DNA of 64,000 nucleotides. Origin: Solanum dulcamara. Lineage: Eukaryota; Streptophyta; Magnoliopsida; Solanales; Solanaceae. This document shows positions 47,207 through 57,351 of this stretch, in pieces. The stretch covers positions 868,001 to 932,000 of the forward strand of contig NC_077242.1 in NCBI RefSeq assembly GCF_947179165.1. The letters run 5' to 3'. Position numbers and translations under genes: made by a program. Below the pieces are notes generated by a model. That model was not told the origin of the DNA. It was given only the letters and a program-made list of their open reading frames with translations, and made no database searches. Each line of letters starts with the position of its first letter. The first letter of the stretch is position 1.

Positions 47207-48568
47207 AAATAATATTATATTATTAATTATAAATTACTAGCATTAGTAGTCAATGATTTACCCAATTCAAAAGCAACAATAAACATACACAACTAACAAC
47301 AAACGCATGTTCTAAATATTCTTTGCTAACAATTTTAGATTTATTTTTTATTAGTATGCCTTTGGTCATTTTTGTGTATATATGCTTTGCACTTAGGTAG
47401 TTGCATGAGAAGCTCTTCACAAATTTATCATTATTATTATTAGGTATTCACCAAATAAATGTTCATGTGTTATTCCACATTCGGCGAAAATATAATTTTA
47501 ATCAAAGATTATCCAAATATAACATATTTTCTATAAAAAAAGATTAAAATCATATATTTTAAATAATTGAAGCTTAAATTATATATATGCTAGCCATATA
47601 TCATATGGACGAAAATTAGAATTTACCAATATCTTAGGGACAAAAAGTGATAGTATCCCTATTATTTTTTTGTTTCTTTTTCTATAATCATACTGTTAAG
47701 TGTTGACCATAAACGGTTACTTATTATACAGGGATTAACGAGATCGTGGAGCTAATTAAGTGTATTAATTACTTGCACTCATGTACTCACAATATTTTAA
47801 GTGATTAATTTAATTAATCCTTAATTATTGCCATGCACGTATAGACTAGCTAGCCACTACACTTCCATTTTGAGATTTTTGGATAATTTTTTATTCTTAT
47901 TAAAGATAATCTTGAGATTTTATTCCCGATTTCTATGGTACTGAGATTTTTTTAATGAAAACATATTATTCTTGTTTAATTTTGACTATTTTAAGTTTGT
48001 TATTTAATGAAAATATCGGAATTGGTAATAGTTTTTAGCATATTATATTATGATAATGTGATAACTAATATAATTAAGGATATAAAAAGTGATTAGTGGG
48101 TTTGCTGTTGTGACTTAATTATCCGATGATTATTCTTGTACATTTCAATTAGGAAAATTCTTGACATTAATTAAAGGAATAGGCCAATGTAAAGATAATC
48201 ATTGATGCTCGGAGTTTAAATTAACATATAACGTCTATGAAGATGGTAGATTAGTTGGGGCTGACGCGCTTTTAAGTAAGGGCCTCATCTAAAGCCCTAT
48301 CTAATTAGATCAAAAAGGGTATGATGTGGCGGGCCCTTTGTTGAGCATTTAGTGAGACGTCGTCCTTATGGACGTATTACATATCTTACTTGGAAGTTCT
48401 TGGTAATACGAGTGGGTTCTACCTGCGTAGAGAAAACATCGTTTTACTTTTAACGGAAAACACAATTATTGCTATCAGAATGATATTTACATTGTAAAAC
48501 AAAATCTTAAACTCCGTTCTTCCCAATTTACTTGGCAATATTTGGCTTATCACGAAATTTAAGAAAAA

Positions 48569-48840
48569 ACAACAACAAAATTTATAGTGTAAAACAAGTC
48601 TTATACGTTTGTATGATAATAAATAAATGTAAATTAGTATTGAGTGCGGTTTGTATACTTATCTTTATTGAGCACCTAATCACTGACATTGAAATAAACG
48701 ATAACATTATGAATAAGATTCGATGAAAATGAGCTGTGGATGATTTCTCAAATAGATTAGTTGAAAACGATCGAAAAAATTAACAAAATTTATAGTGTAA
48801 AACAAGTATTAGACGTTTGTATGACGATAAATAAGGCTAG
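48569..48840 (+). repeat. Direct repeat pair (about 58 bp, 209 bp apart)
   Basis: AACAAAATTTATAGTGTAAA...ACGTTTGTATGA(T/C)(A/G)ATAAATAA occurs at about 48574 and 48782 with few mismatches. The intervening sequence is unique. Confidence 0.75.
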
Positions 48841-49226
48841 AATGAAAATTTAAAACTTAAATTTTTAACTCGATCAATTAACAAGATTATAGCGTGATAG
48901 AGATGCAAATCCGGCGTGAATCTTGGACCTACTTTGTTATAACAGTTTCCATGTGACCTTTTCTGCAAATTATTTTCCATTTTTAAGAAAATTTTATTTT
49001 TGTTTCCTCAATTATTAATGAATTTTGATTTTAGACATTTTGCCAGGCACATTTAACATTGAATTGACAATTTTTGGTCCCTTTAGGTAGAAAATTTGTA
49101 ATGATTACATTAATTTTAAATTATATTACCGTTAAATATGAAATAATAATATAACTTTAATATAATATATCAATAATTGTATGGTTTAGTTCGTAATAAT
49201 TTATTAAATTTGGGAAGACTCACAGT

Positions 49227-49864
49227 TAGGGGTGTACATAGATCGGGTTGGTTCGGATTTTTTACAAACCAAACCAAACCATTTGTGTCGGGTTATTAAA
49301 TCTATAAATCAAACCAAACCAATAAAGTCGGGTTTTTCGATATTAATTTTTTTCGGGTTTTTTTGGGTTTTTCGGGTTTTTTCGGGTTACTCGGGTTTTT
49401 CATAGTATCTAATAAAAAACACAGAGTAGTGCTTCTTAAAAAGAGTTCTAGTACAAAATATCAACGTATAAGATGGAGGCAGAACACTGTTTGAAGTTTT
49501 AACTTTATAATATAACTTTATAAGATGGTTTTTTTTTGTATATTATTTAGATGGGCTTCTCAACTCCAAATCTAAATGTAAGAAAGAAAATAAAAATTAT
49601 GAAAAAATTTTAAAAAATATTTATAAATTATATTTTAATAAATATTCTTATGTATAACATAATTTAAAAGTAGTATATCTATAATCGGGTCGGTTTGGGT
49701 TCGGTTTGACTTTTTTTAGTTAAAACAAAACCAACCCTATAATGGTCGGGTTTTTTTTCCAAACACCAAACCAAGTCAAACCAAACCACTAGTCGAGTTT
49801 TTTTTCCGGTTTGGTTCGGTTTATCGGTTTGGTGCGGTTTATCGGTTTGCCCTGTACAGCCCTA
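49227..49864. mobile_element. 638-bp hAT-type non-autonomous transposon
   Basis: Termini TAGGGGTGTACA and TGTACAGCCCTA are near-perfect inverted repeats. Flanks CTCACAGT (49219-49226) and CTCACAAT (49865-49872) are an 8-bp target duplication with one mismatch, as in hAT elements. Sub-terminal regions are packed with 'tcgggtt', 'aaaccaaacc' and 'ggtttggttcggttt' motifs on complementary strands, probable transposase-binding arrays. No transposase ORF. Confidence 0.87.
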
Positions 49865-49916
49865 CTCACAATCAAAGGCACCAAAAGTGCACATATTAAT
49901 TAATTAAAGGTTAAAG

Positions 49917-50045
49917 ATAACAACAACAATAATTACCTGATGTAATACTATCGAGTGAAGTCTGAATAGAATAGAGTGTACGCAGATGTTATTCTTATTT
50001 TGGAGATAGATAAATTATTTTTAATAGACCCTGAAGCAAAAACAA
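49917..50045 (-). repeat. TS-SINE/RTE-type 3' tail, minus orientation, in IAMT1 upstream region
   Basis: Reads AACAACAACAATAATTACC, then 'agtgaagtctgaatagaatagagtgtacgcag' and 'aatagaccctgaagc'. The reverse complement gives the module 'gggtctatt..ctgcgtacactct..cagacttcact..ttgttgttgtt'. Confidence 0.6.
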
Positions 50046-50339
50046 TTCATAAAGTTTAAATATACATAAATAAATAAAAAAATACTACCAAAATCAGAAT
50101 TTGTCAATATTAAAGAGAACAAAGATACTAAATTCTCTTGCTCTTTTAACCACCACACACCCACGTCACCACTCTACCCACCCCACCTCACCCCAATACC
50201 AAATTCAATTGACCACCTTTTATTTTATTTTGTCTATACTTTAACCTTTATGTTTCAAAATATTGCACAAAAGGGCATAATCTTGAATTATTATGTATCC
50301 TAACTAGTTACAACACAACCCCAACACCTCATCAACCTC

Positions 50340-50347
50340 TATATATA
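50340..50347 (+). promoter_or_regulatory. TATA box of IAMT1
   Basis: TATATATA lies 80 bases before the ATG at 50427, followed by a CT-rich leader (CTCAATCTCTTTTC), a spacing normal for plant promoters. Confidence 0.65.
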
Positions 50348-50426
50348 CCCACTCAATCTCTTTTCAATTTTATTCTTAACACATTCCATACTTCTCTTTG
50401 TCCACTAGCAAAACATTAGAGACAAT

Positions 50427-53083
50427 ATGGCACCTTTAGGAGACAATAAAGACAATAATGTTGTTGTTTCAAACTTGAAGCTTGAAAGAATGCTTAGTAT
50501 GAAGGGAGGCAAAGGAGAAGCTAGCTATGTCAATAACTCTCAAGCTCAGGTCCATTTTTGTTTTTGGTCTTTAATTATGATCACTTACAAGTATTTTTTC
50601 CTAATTAATTTTGTAAAACTATTTTTTCACTAATTTAGATGGCTATTTTGAAGTTTGAGTGATTGTAAAACTTATAATTTGCACTTTCGAGTTATGCAAT
50701 AACGAGATCTTTTTCAATAGTAGTTTCATTTTCTAACGAAAAAAGGGATAATGAGATTCGAATCCATATACACATATTGTGTTAGAGACTTTCATAGTCA
50801 CCACTAGTCATTTTTCGTGTTATATCCAAATCAAACACTACACTATACTATTAGGGTTCCAAATCTCAATGAATAATGTTTCAAAACTGGCATTGACACA
50901 TGGTATTTGATCAAAGCTCTATAGTTGGTAGCTATTTCATTCTTAGAAAATCATATACTCGAGACTTCCATCTCATATGACTTCAAAGCTTTCGTTTGTT
51001 AGTCTTGATATTGAAGTTTTAATAACTCTAAAATCTTTCGTTTTTCAAGTGATGTTCGAAAGTTGGTAAGAAAGCTACACTTTTGAGTGTATGAGTTGTG
51101 AATTCTAGAGAAAGAAGCTTACATATTGAGTAAAATTTTAATACAAATACAGAATTTCAGCTTAAAACTACTAAATTCTGTTGAATCCGTAGGTAGAACT
51201 CTAGTTCCACATATTTGCAAAAATAAGTCCTTTTATTTTTCCTTAATATAAATTGAACCCTGTGTTATTGTCATATTATTCAGGCGCAACATGCACGATC
51301 AATGCTGCACCTATTGAAAGATACCCTTGACGGAGTTCAGCTAAATTCGCCGGAGATTCCATTCGTAATCGCCGATTTAGGCTGTTCCTGCGGTAGCAAC
51401 ACGATTTTCATTATCGACGTAATCGTCAAACATATGAGCAAGCGTTACGAAGCCGTCGGCCAAGAGCCGCCGGAGTTTTCAGCTTTCTTCTCCGATCTCC
51501 CGTCGAACGATTTCAACACTCTTTTTCAATTGCTGCCGCCTTTGGCTAATAATGGTTGTGGAAGTATGGAGGAGTGCTTAGCTTCTAATAGCCACCGGTC
51601 GTATTTCGCGGCCGGCGTTCCTGGTTCCTTTTACCGGCGTCTTTTTCCGGCCAGATCTATTGACATTTTCTATTCTGCTTTTTCTTTGCATTGGCTCTCT
51701 CAGGTAAAAACTTTAATTTCTCACTTTTATTTTATCTTCTTAAATTATATTTGGTCCAAATTAGCCTCGAATACTTGTTTAACGATTTGTGTGGATCGAT
51801 GTAGGTGCCGGATATAGTGTTGGACAAGAGATCAGCAGCGTACAACAAAGGGAAAATATACATACATGGAGCAAATGAGAGCACAGCAAATGCATACAAA
51901 AAACAATTTCAGACAGATTTGGCTTATTTCTTGGGATGTAGGTCCAAAGAAATGAAGAGAGGTGGTTCTATGTTTTTAGCTTGTTTGGGTAGGACTTCTG
52001 TGGATCCTACTGACCAAGGTGGGGCTGGACTTCTCTTTGGGACACACTTTCAAGATGCTTGGGATGATCTTGTCCAAGAGGTAAACATCATGTTGCTATT
52101 TCTTCAACAACAAGTCTCGAGTTTAAAGCTCGATTTAAAGAAAAAAATTCTTTTTGATAGAGAGTACTCCCCTTTATTTTTATTGTGGAACTATTCGATT
52201 TGAATATGGAGTCAGTTTCAAATACTAGATGATTAAACGGAAAAAAAATATTAAAAAATTAACTTATTTTTAAGTAACATGTCTAATTCGTCTAACATTA
52301 TATGATTGAGTCATGACTCGTTTGTTAATTTGAGTATCAAATGAATTTAATTTGAATCAATAAGACAGTATTCAATAACATGTGTCAATTATCTCACAGA
52401 TTTGAAAATGATCAATCAAATTATTGGGCCAAACAATCATAGAAAATGGAATTTAGAGATTTGGAACGATGTAATTTGAAAAAAGCCAAGCTAATTATTT
52501 AAGGAAAAAAAATAGGTTTCATATTATTTTATCAAAAGAGCGAAGTAAATTCAGGAGATAACTGAAATATGTTGGGTGAATTCTGTGTTGATTCATTATT
52601 TGAATCATCATGATTTAACTCATTTTGATCCAAATGAAATTTAAATGGATAGAACTATACTGCATAACCTGTTTATCGACCTGTTCATTTGTCATCTCTA
52701 ATAATCTTTGTTTTTTGTATGAATAACAGGGCCTAATTACTAGTGATAAAAGGGACAAGTTCAATATTCCAGTGTATGCACCAAGCATTCAAGATTTCAA
52801 AGAAGTGGTAGAAGCCAATGGTTCATTCAAAATTAACAATCTTCAAGTTTTTAGGGGAGGAAGTCCCTTGGTGGTTAGCCATCCGGACGACGCGGCTGAA
52901 ATTGGACGAGCACTAGCTAATAGCTGCAGGAGCGTTAGCGGGGTGCTCGTCGATGCCCACATTGGCGAACAACTCAGTGATGAGCTGTTCGCCCGAGTGG
53001 AGGATCGAGCCACGTGTCATGCTAAAGAGCTTCTTCAGAATCTTCAGTTTTTTCATATTGTTGCTTCACTTTCTCTTGTGTAG
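50427..53083 (+). CDS. IAMT1: Indole-3-acetate O-methyltransferase (SABATH family)
   Basis: Four exons: 50427-50549, 51284-51703, 51805-52080, 52730-53083, giving 390 aa. The enzyme transfers a methyl group from S-adenosylmethionine to the carboxyl of auxin (IAA), making MeIAA, in the cytosol. Features: LKLERMLSMKGGKGEASYVN and NSQAQAQHARSML at the N-terminus; SAM-binding DLGCSCGSNT at 72-81; FFSDLPSNDFNTLFQLLPPL; SFYRRLFPARSIDIFYSAFS; SLHWLSQVP; then SVDPTDQGGAGLLFGTHFQD and the C-terminal LLQNLQFFHIVASLSLV. These match the IAMT1 clade more closely than salicylate or jasmonate methyltransferases, which lack the last two blocks in this form. Residue 77 is Cys where most homologues have Ser (DLGCSSG). 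The exon 3 acceptor GATGTAG/GTGCCG is placed by homology. Downstream is an unusual GC-richer block. Confidence 0.95.
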
Positions 53084-53189
53084 AAACTAAATGTTTAATT
53101 AGAATTTCAAAAGAGAGACAAAGGGGCTCTAGTGAAAGTCTATATGTCTCTCCCTATTAGAATGAATGAAATATTGTTAGAGAAATTAA

Positions 53190-53640
53190 GACTGACTTGT
53201 AGTTTGGTTTAGCTGATAACATTGTGTGGTCGAGCCGCGGCAACTGTTTATAGCCTCCACTCCCAACCTAGAGTAGAAAGGCTTTCAGTAGCGCCCTTAG
53301 ATTCTAAGTCTTTTGAAGCGCCAGTAGTTTTTACACATGCGTCGTTAACACTGTAATCGTTGATGTTGTTGATGCTCTATCAGAAAGAGAGGCCTGATGT
53401 TATATGAGCCCCTAACAAGGAACCGTAGGCATAGAGTTATTGGGTCATAACTCTTCTACTCGTCGCTTTGGTAGGCGGTTGCAGTAGTTAGAACCTCTTT
53501 GCAGTTCTCGATTCTATCTCCGCAACTCTAATTATAACATGATCTGAAAAAACTGTTCAGTAAGGAAAGATCATATCCGCGTAGGGCAGCTAGGGCTGGA
53601 GCAGCAATCTTGTCGGAAAATTAAACGTTCAAATTTGTGA
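53190..53640. other. GC-richer block after IAMT1, possible organelle-derived insert
   Basis: Base composition changes abruptly from strongly AT-rich flanks to nearly balanced sequence (for example GGTCGAGCCGCGGCAACTG, ACTCGTCGCTTTGGTAGGCG, GCGTAGGGCAGCTAGGGCTG) and back again near 53640. There is no long frame and none of the transposon ends seen elsewhere. The texture resembles plant mitochondrial intergenic DNA, but I do not recognise a specific organelle gene. Confidence 0.35.
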
Positions 53641-54051
53641 TCTAAACAAATCTCAGGCATTCGTCATTTGTTTAATTTTTTGATCTATATATGAAAATCT
53701 CAACATTGTTAATTTCGTTTCATATTTGCTACGCACTTAGACAAACAAGAAAACAAAAATTTACCACAAAATTATCAAATTGGTTTATACCTTATGCAAT
53801 AATTTCAAAATATGCCCTTGAATAATTAAAAAGGTCCGAATATATTCTCACAATTTGAACTCAAAACCATATCATCTAAGGCCTTCAACAAAATAAACGC
53901 ACCTTACAATGATTTTCAAGATTCGAACCTAAAATATGTGATTAAGAGAGAAAATTCAAGATAAAAATAATACCCAATCAGTCACAAGTTAAAATTTACT
54001 AATCATGTAAACAAACATTTACACCAACAGTATATTATAACTTAAATCTAC

Positions 54052-54305
54052 TTTCTCCATCCTATTTATGTGACACTTTTTCAGATTTCGTATTTTAAAT
54101 TAGTTTTTCTTTCATCGTATTTTTTATGTCTTTTAACTATTTTAAATTGTCATTTTAATGACTTAAAGTACTTTTCACGTAGTTTTTAACTATGAAAAAT
54201 TTAATTTTAAAAAATTAATAGATTTCATGTCTGAATTTAGTTGCAAAACTAAAAAAGTAGTTTGACTTCTGAAATTCGATGATGTCACATAAATTGAACA
54301 AGAGT
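54052..54305. mobile_element. Degenerate Stowaway-like MITE
   Basis: Left end CTTTCTCCATCCTATTTATG with GTGACACTTTTTC, right end GATGTCACATAAATTGAACAAGAG (inverted relationship). Ends have diverged from CTCCCTCC. Confidence 0.5.
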
Positions 54306-55249
54306 GGTGACTAAGCTTTAATTAGTTGTAGGGTTTATAAGAATACAAAATTTAGCCCAGCTTTCATTTTGCCTGAAAAATCCAAAACCAAAACCATGAA
54401 TACCTTGTCCAACTCATACTACAGTGTAACTTTGAGAAAATTTTGACAGGTCAATTGGGATACTGAATATGTTGTTGTTATAAAAGGTCCTTTTATCGTT
54501 AAAAAGAATTTATTTAATAGACAGTCATTCAATTTTCTTTACACATAAATTTAAAACTATTCAACTTTTCTTGTTGTGATCTTTTATGAATTATTAATGT
54601 TCAAAGGGAAAATATTGTACTACTGGTGACCCCATTTTTGATATAATTGCCTTACAAAAAAAAAATGAAAAAGGTAAAGACATTTTGCTAAGTTATAATA
54701 AGTTGAGGGACATGCTATTTTCTTAGGAAAATGAAGTGACATATATAACATTAATAATTAAAATTGGTCATTCAGCAAGTTGTCACAATTTCTTTTCTAT
54801 TTTGTCTCTTCTTGACAATGATATATATGCATGCATGTCAACATTTTTCCAGCCTTTTCTAATAAAAGTAATTACAACTAAGTTCTATATAATCTTGAAA
54901 AAGAGAGTTGATTTAAGCTGAGACCAAAATATTATGTCATAGAATAGATACCTTATAAGTACAAACTTTATTACCATTAATTAAAGATCTCGTGTTTAAA
55001 TATGATCCTGAAAGTGGAAAAGTGGGAGCTCTTTCTCTTTAGTGAGTCCTATGCGATTGAACAAATATAGATTATTAGTCAAGCGAGTAGCTTTGAGAAC
55101 ATAAAAGAACCGATTTGACACAATTCAGCATGAAACTCAGAATAGTCGATCGACATGTTAGGACGGTAGAATTGGGGAGGGGGAATCATGTCTATGCTCT
55201 ATTCGGACACGAGCAGGAACATAAAATAAAAGGAAAAATTGAATACATT

Positions 55250-55625
55250 AACACTTTGTTTGGATGGTTGTTAGTTGTTACGTTTCATAATGTATCATAT
55301 TATATTGTATTTTATTATATATATACTTATATTGTTTTGATGAAATACAATATTTGGATAGATTGTATCATTTTTCATCGTTACATAATGTCACACATCA
55401 ACAATTTGAAGGAAAAATCTATCAAAATAAATAAGGTACGGGATAGAGTTATTATAAAAATGTAGGATAAATGATAGAATAAGATTGTTAAACTATAAGG
55501 ACAAAACGAGAAGAAAAAATAAGGTAAAAACACGATCACACCAAATCGATCGTGACATAAAATGTTATAATGATGGATTTAACAATATGATACAACAACA
55601 TATAAGTAACAATCAAAACATACAT
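55250..55625. mobile_element. MITE-like element with 'tttggatggttgtta' ends
   Basis: Left ACACTTTGTTTGGATGGTTG and right GTAACAATCAAAACATACAT are imperfect inverted repeats. Similar ends occur on a common Solanaceae MITE. The plus-strand frame 55115-55465 overlaps it and is not a gene. Confidence 0.5.
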
Positions 55626-55884
55626 TATATTTAAACTAACAAAAGAGTATGCAATAAGTAACAACAATCCAATTAATCAAGTTATAAGTAGATCAGTTTG
55701 TCGTCTCTATTCATAGAATTTCCAAGATACCATACCCAAGTACAACCCTCCACCCACACACACACCAAAAAAAAAAATCCAACCAAAAAAAGGAACACAA
55801 AACTGGTAAAAGAGACAAGTTGAAGTCATTCAAAAGCACCTTATTGATTGTAGCCAGTGATATATCATATTGACATAACATCAT

Positions 55885-56346
55885 TCAATGGTCCAATATG
55901 AATACATCAGCCACCTCAGGCAGTCTAAAACTCACTTTTTTCTTCAACTTTCCACTTTGGCTTCTACAAATTGAAGAATAATTATCTTCTCTTTGATCTC
56001 TAATTCCTTCAACTTCACTAGTACAACTATTGTTTTTTTGATAGGTGATAACTTCAATATTATTAGTAGTACTACTATTATTGTAAGATAATAATCCTCC
56101 AAGTGAAGGATAAATTTTGTTAGAGGACTGTTTATTGGACCCTGGTGAAGCCAATATCCATTCCTCTAATGTCACAAAATTATTTTTATTATTACTAGTA
56201 GCATCCTTCAAGAATTTAGTTTTCTGATGATGATGATGATGATTTTCTCTTTGGTGTGAATGAATTTGTCTTTTCCTATTCTTCATTGATGTCCAAAGGC
56301 ATTTAAGATTGATTTGTCCAAAACCACAAAGAGTACTTGCACCCAT
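55885..56346 (-). CDS. Small plant protein of unknown function with conserved C-terminal KVSFRLPEVADVFILD-like motif
   Basis: Single-exon frame of 153 aa. No enzyme or DNA-binding domain is recognised. Visible features: N-terminus MGASTLCGFGQINLKCLW; a basic His-rich stretch (QRENHHHHHQKTKF, about 33-46); a conserved-looking block VTLEEWILASPGSN (about 58-72); an Asn/Ser-rich middle; and the C-terminal motif KLKKKVSFRLPEVADVFILD. I recall short plant proteins sharing the EEWLLASPG and KKVSFRLPE-type motifs, generally annotated as uncharacterised. A TATA-like TATATATAAC on the minus strand lies at about 56428-56438, some 85 bases before the ATG, which supports a real gene. No signal peptide or membrane segment. 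Function unknown. Confidence 0.72.
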   Translation of the reverse strand: MGASTLCGFGQINLKCLWTSMKNRKRQIHSHQRENHHHHHQKTKFLKDATSNNKNNFVTLEEWILASPGSNKQSSNKIYPSLGGLLSYNNSSTTNNIEVITYQKNNSCTSEVEGIRDQREDNYSSICRSQSGKLKKKVSFRLPEVADVFILDH

Positions 56347-57351
56347 GACTTAAAGAAAAAAATCAAGAACTTGCATCTATGGAAAGTAGTTAAGAAAGAG
56401 TAAGTTTTATATGGATGATTAATTGTTATATATAGTTTTTTCTCAACTCAGAAATCTAGAAAATAATTTGGACTAGTCATTGTGTTTTTGCCCCAAGTTG
56501 ATTATAAAAAAATAATTTTTTTCTTAGGGGGTATCAATAATGCCCAAAATGAAATTAAAATGGGGTCGATGATAATTGCCATTAAAAAACGGACGTCTTG
56601 GTAAACATAGAATTGATAATAACATGGAAAACACAAGACTCATAATTATTAGTTGCATTTATGCATGGACTTAATCCTGATCTCATTCTTATCGAAGAGC
56701 TTAAACTGTTAGAGATATAATATGAGTAATGAGTGTTGCTCTAATACCAATTGCATTCTCATTTAAATGCGTACTCATTTAAACACGTAACACAGACAGA
56801 AGATACTTTTATTTGCTTAATTATATCTTTAATATCACGCTTAATTATATCTTTAATATCACCAATGAGGACTTTGTTAGAGCTCCAATTCACAGCTTAG
56901 AGTGATTCAGTTAACTACATTTTGTGCATTACTATGATTCTCTCCTTGTACTATGGAGATACTTTCTTTCTCTTGTTTCTTTTCTAGGTGGAATCAAATT
57001 GATGAACATTACAAGGAACACAACAATCATCAAATTGTGAAGAGTGCAAAGTTGAACTTCTTTCTTCTCCTTTCCTTCCATAATTGCTTATTTTTGTTCA
57101 TCAAACAAATTGAAGCGCAGAGTCACCATAATATATAATCAAATGAGATCATAGAGAAAGTTGCACATCTATTTAGCTCTCTAAATAAAAAAGCTGATGG
57201 ACTCGTAGACGCATACATAACCGCAACACTGTTTCAACATAAAAATGGTAGAGCAGTCGATGAAAAACACAATTTACAAATTAAATCAAATAGTGAAAAC
57301 ACAGCAGAAAAATGTTTACACAGTTAGTCCAGGTGTTTAGCACAATACACT
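56347..57351. other. Spacer upstream of the small unknown gene and downstream of LIP5
   Basis: Holds the promoter of the 55885-56346 gene at its left and the LIP5 3'UTR at its right. AT-rich with a perfect 24-bp tandem duplication at 56815-56862. The 61-aa frame at 56953-57138 is not supported. Confidence 0.5.
56815..56862 (+). repeat. Perfect 2 x 24-bp tandem duplication
   Basis: The unit begins GCTTAATTATATCTTTAATA and ends TCAC; two head-to-tail copies are identical, suggesting a recent event. Confidence 0.9.

Larger units (their letters stand above)
41147..50426. other. 9.3-kb gene-free, MITE-rich AT region upstream of IAMT1
   Basis: No exon with recognisable protein similarity on either strand. 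The content is very AT-rich DNA with a Stowaway MITE, an AT-rich foldback MITE, a CACTA-like end, retroposon tails, an (AT)n tract, several short tandem or direct duplications and a full hAT MITE, all listed separately. The 67-aa frame at 41797-42000 matches no family that I know. 48240-48460 is more GC-rich but shows no gene. Confidence 0.6.
53641..55884. other. Gene-free spacer between IAMT1 and the small unknown gene
   Basis: AT-rich, holding a degenerate Stowaway-like MITE (54052-54305) and a larger inverted-end element (55250-55625). Otherwise nothing recognisable. 54360-54420 (catt-ttgcctgaaaaatccaaaacc) resembles 42598-42630 (catt-ttgcctgataaatccaaaacc), a short dispersed repeat. Confidence 0.5.

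Noticed and set aside
55115..55465. 116-aa plus-strand frame
   Set aside because: Overlaps a MITE-like element and has no recognisable domain.
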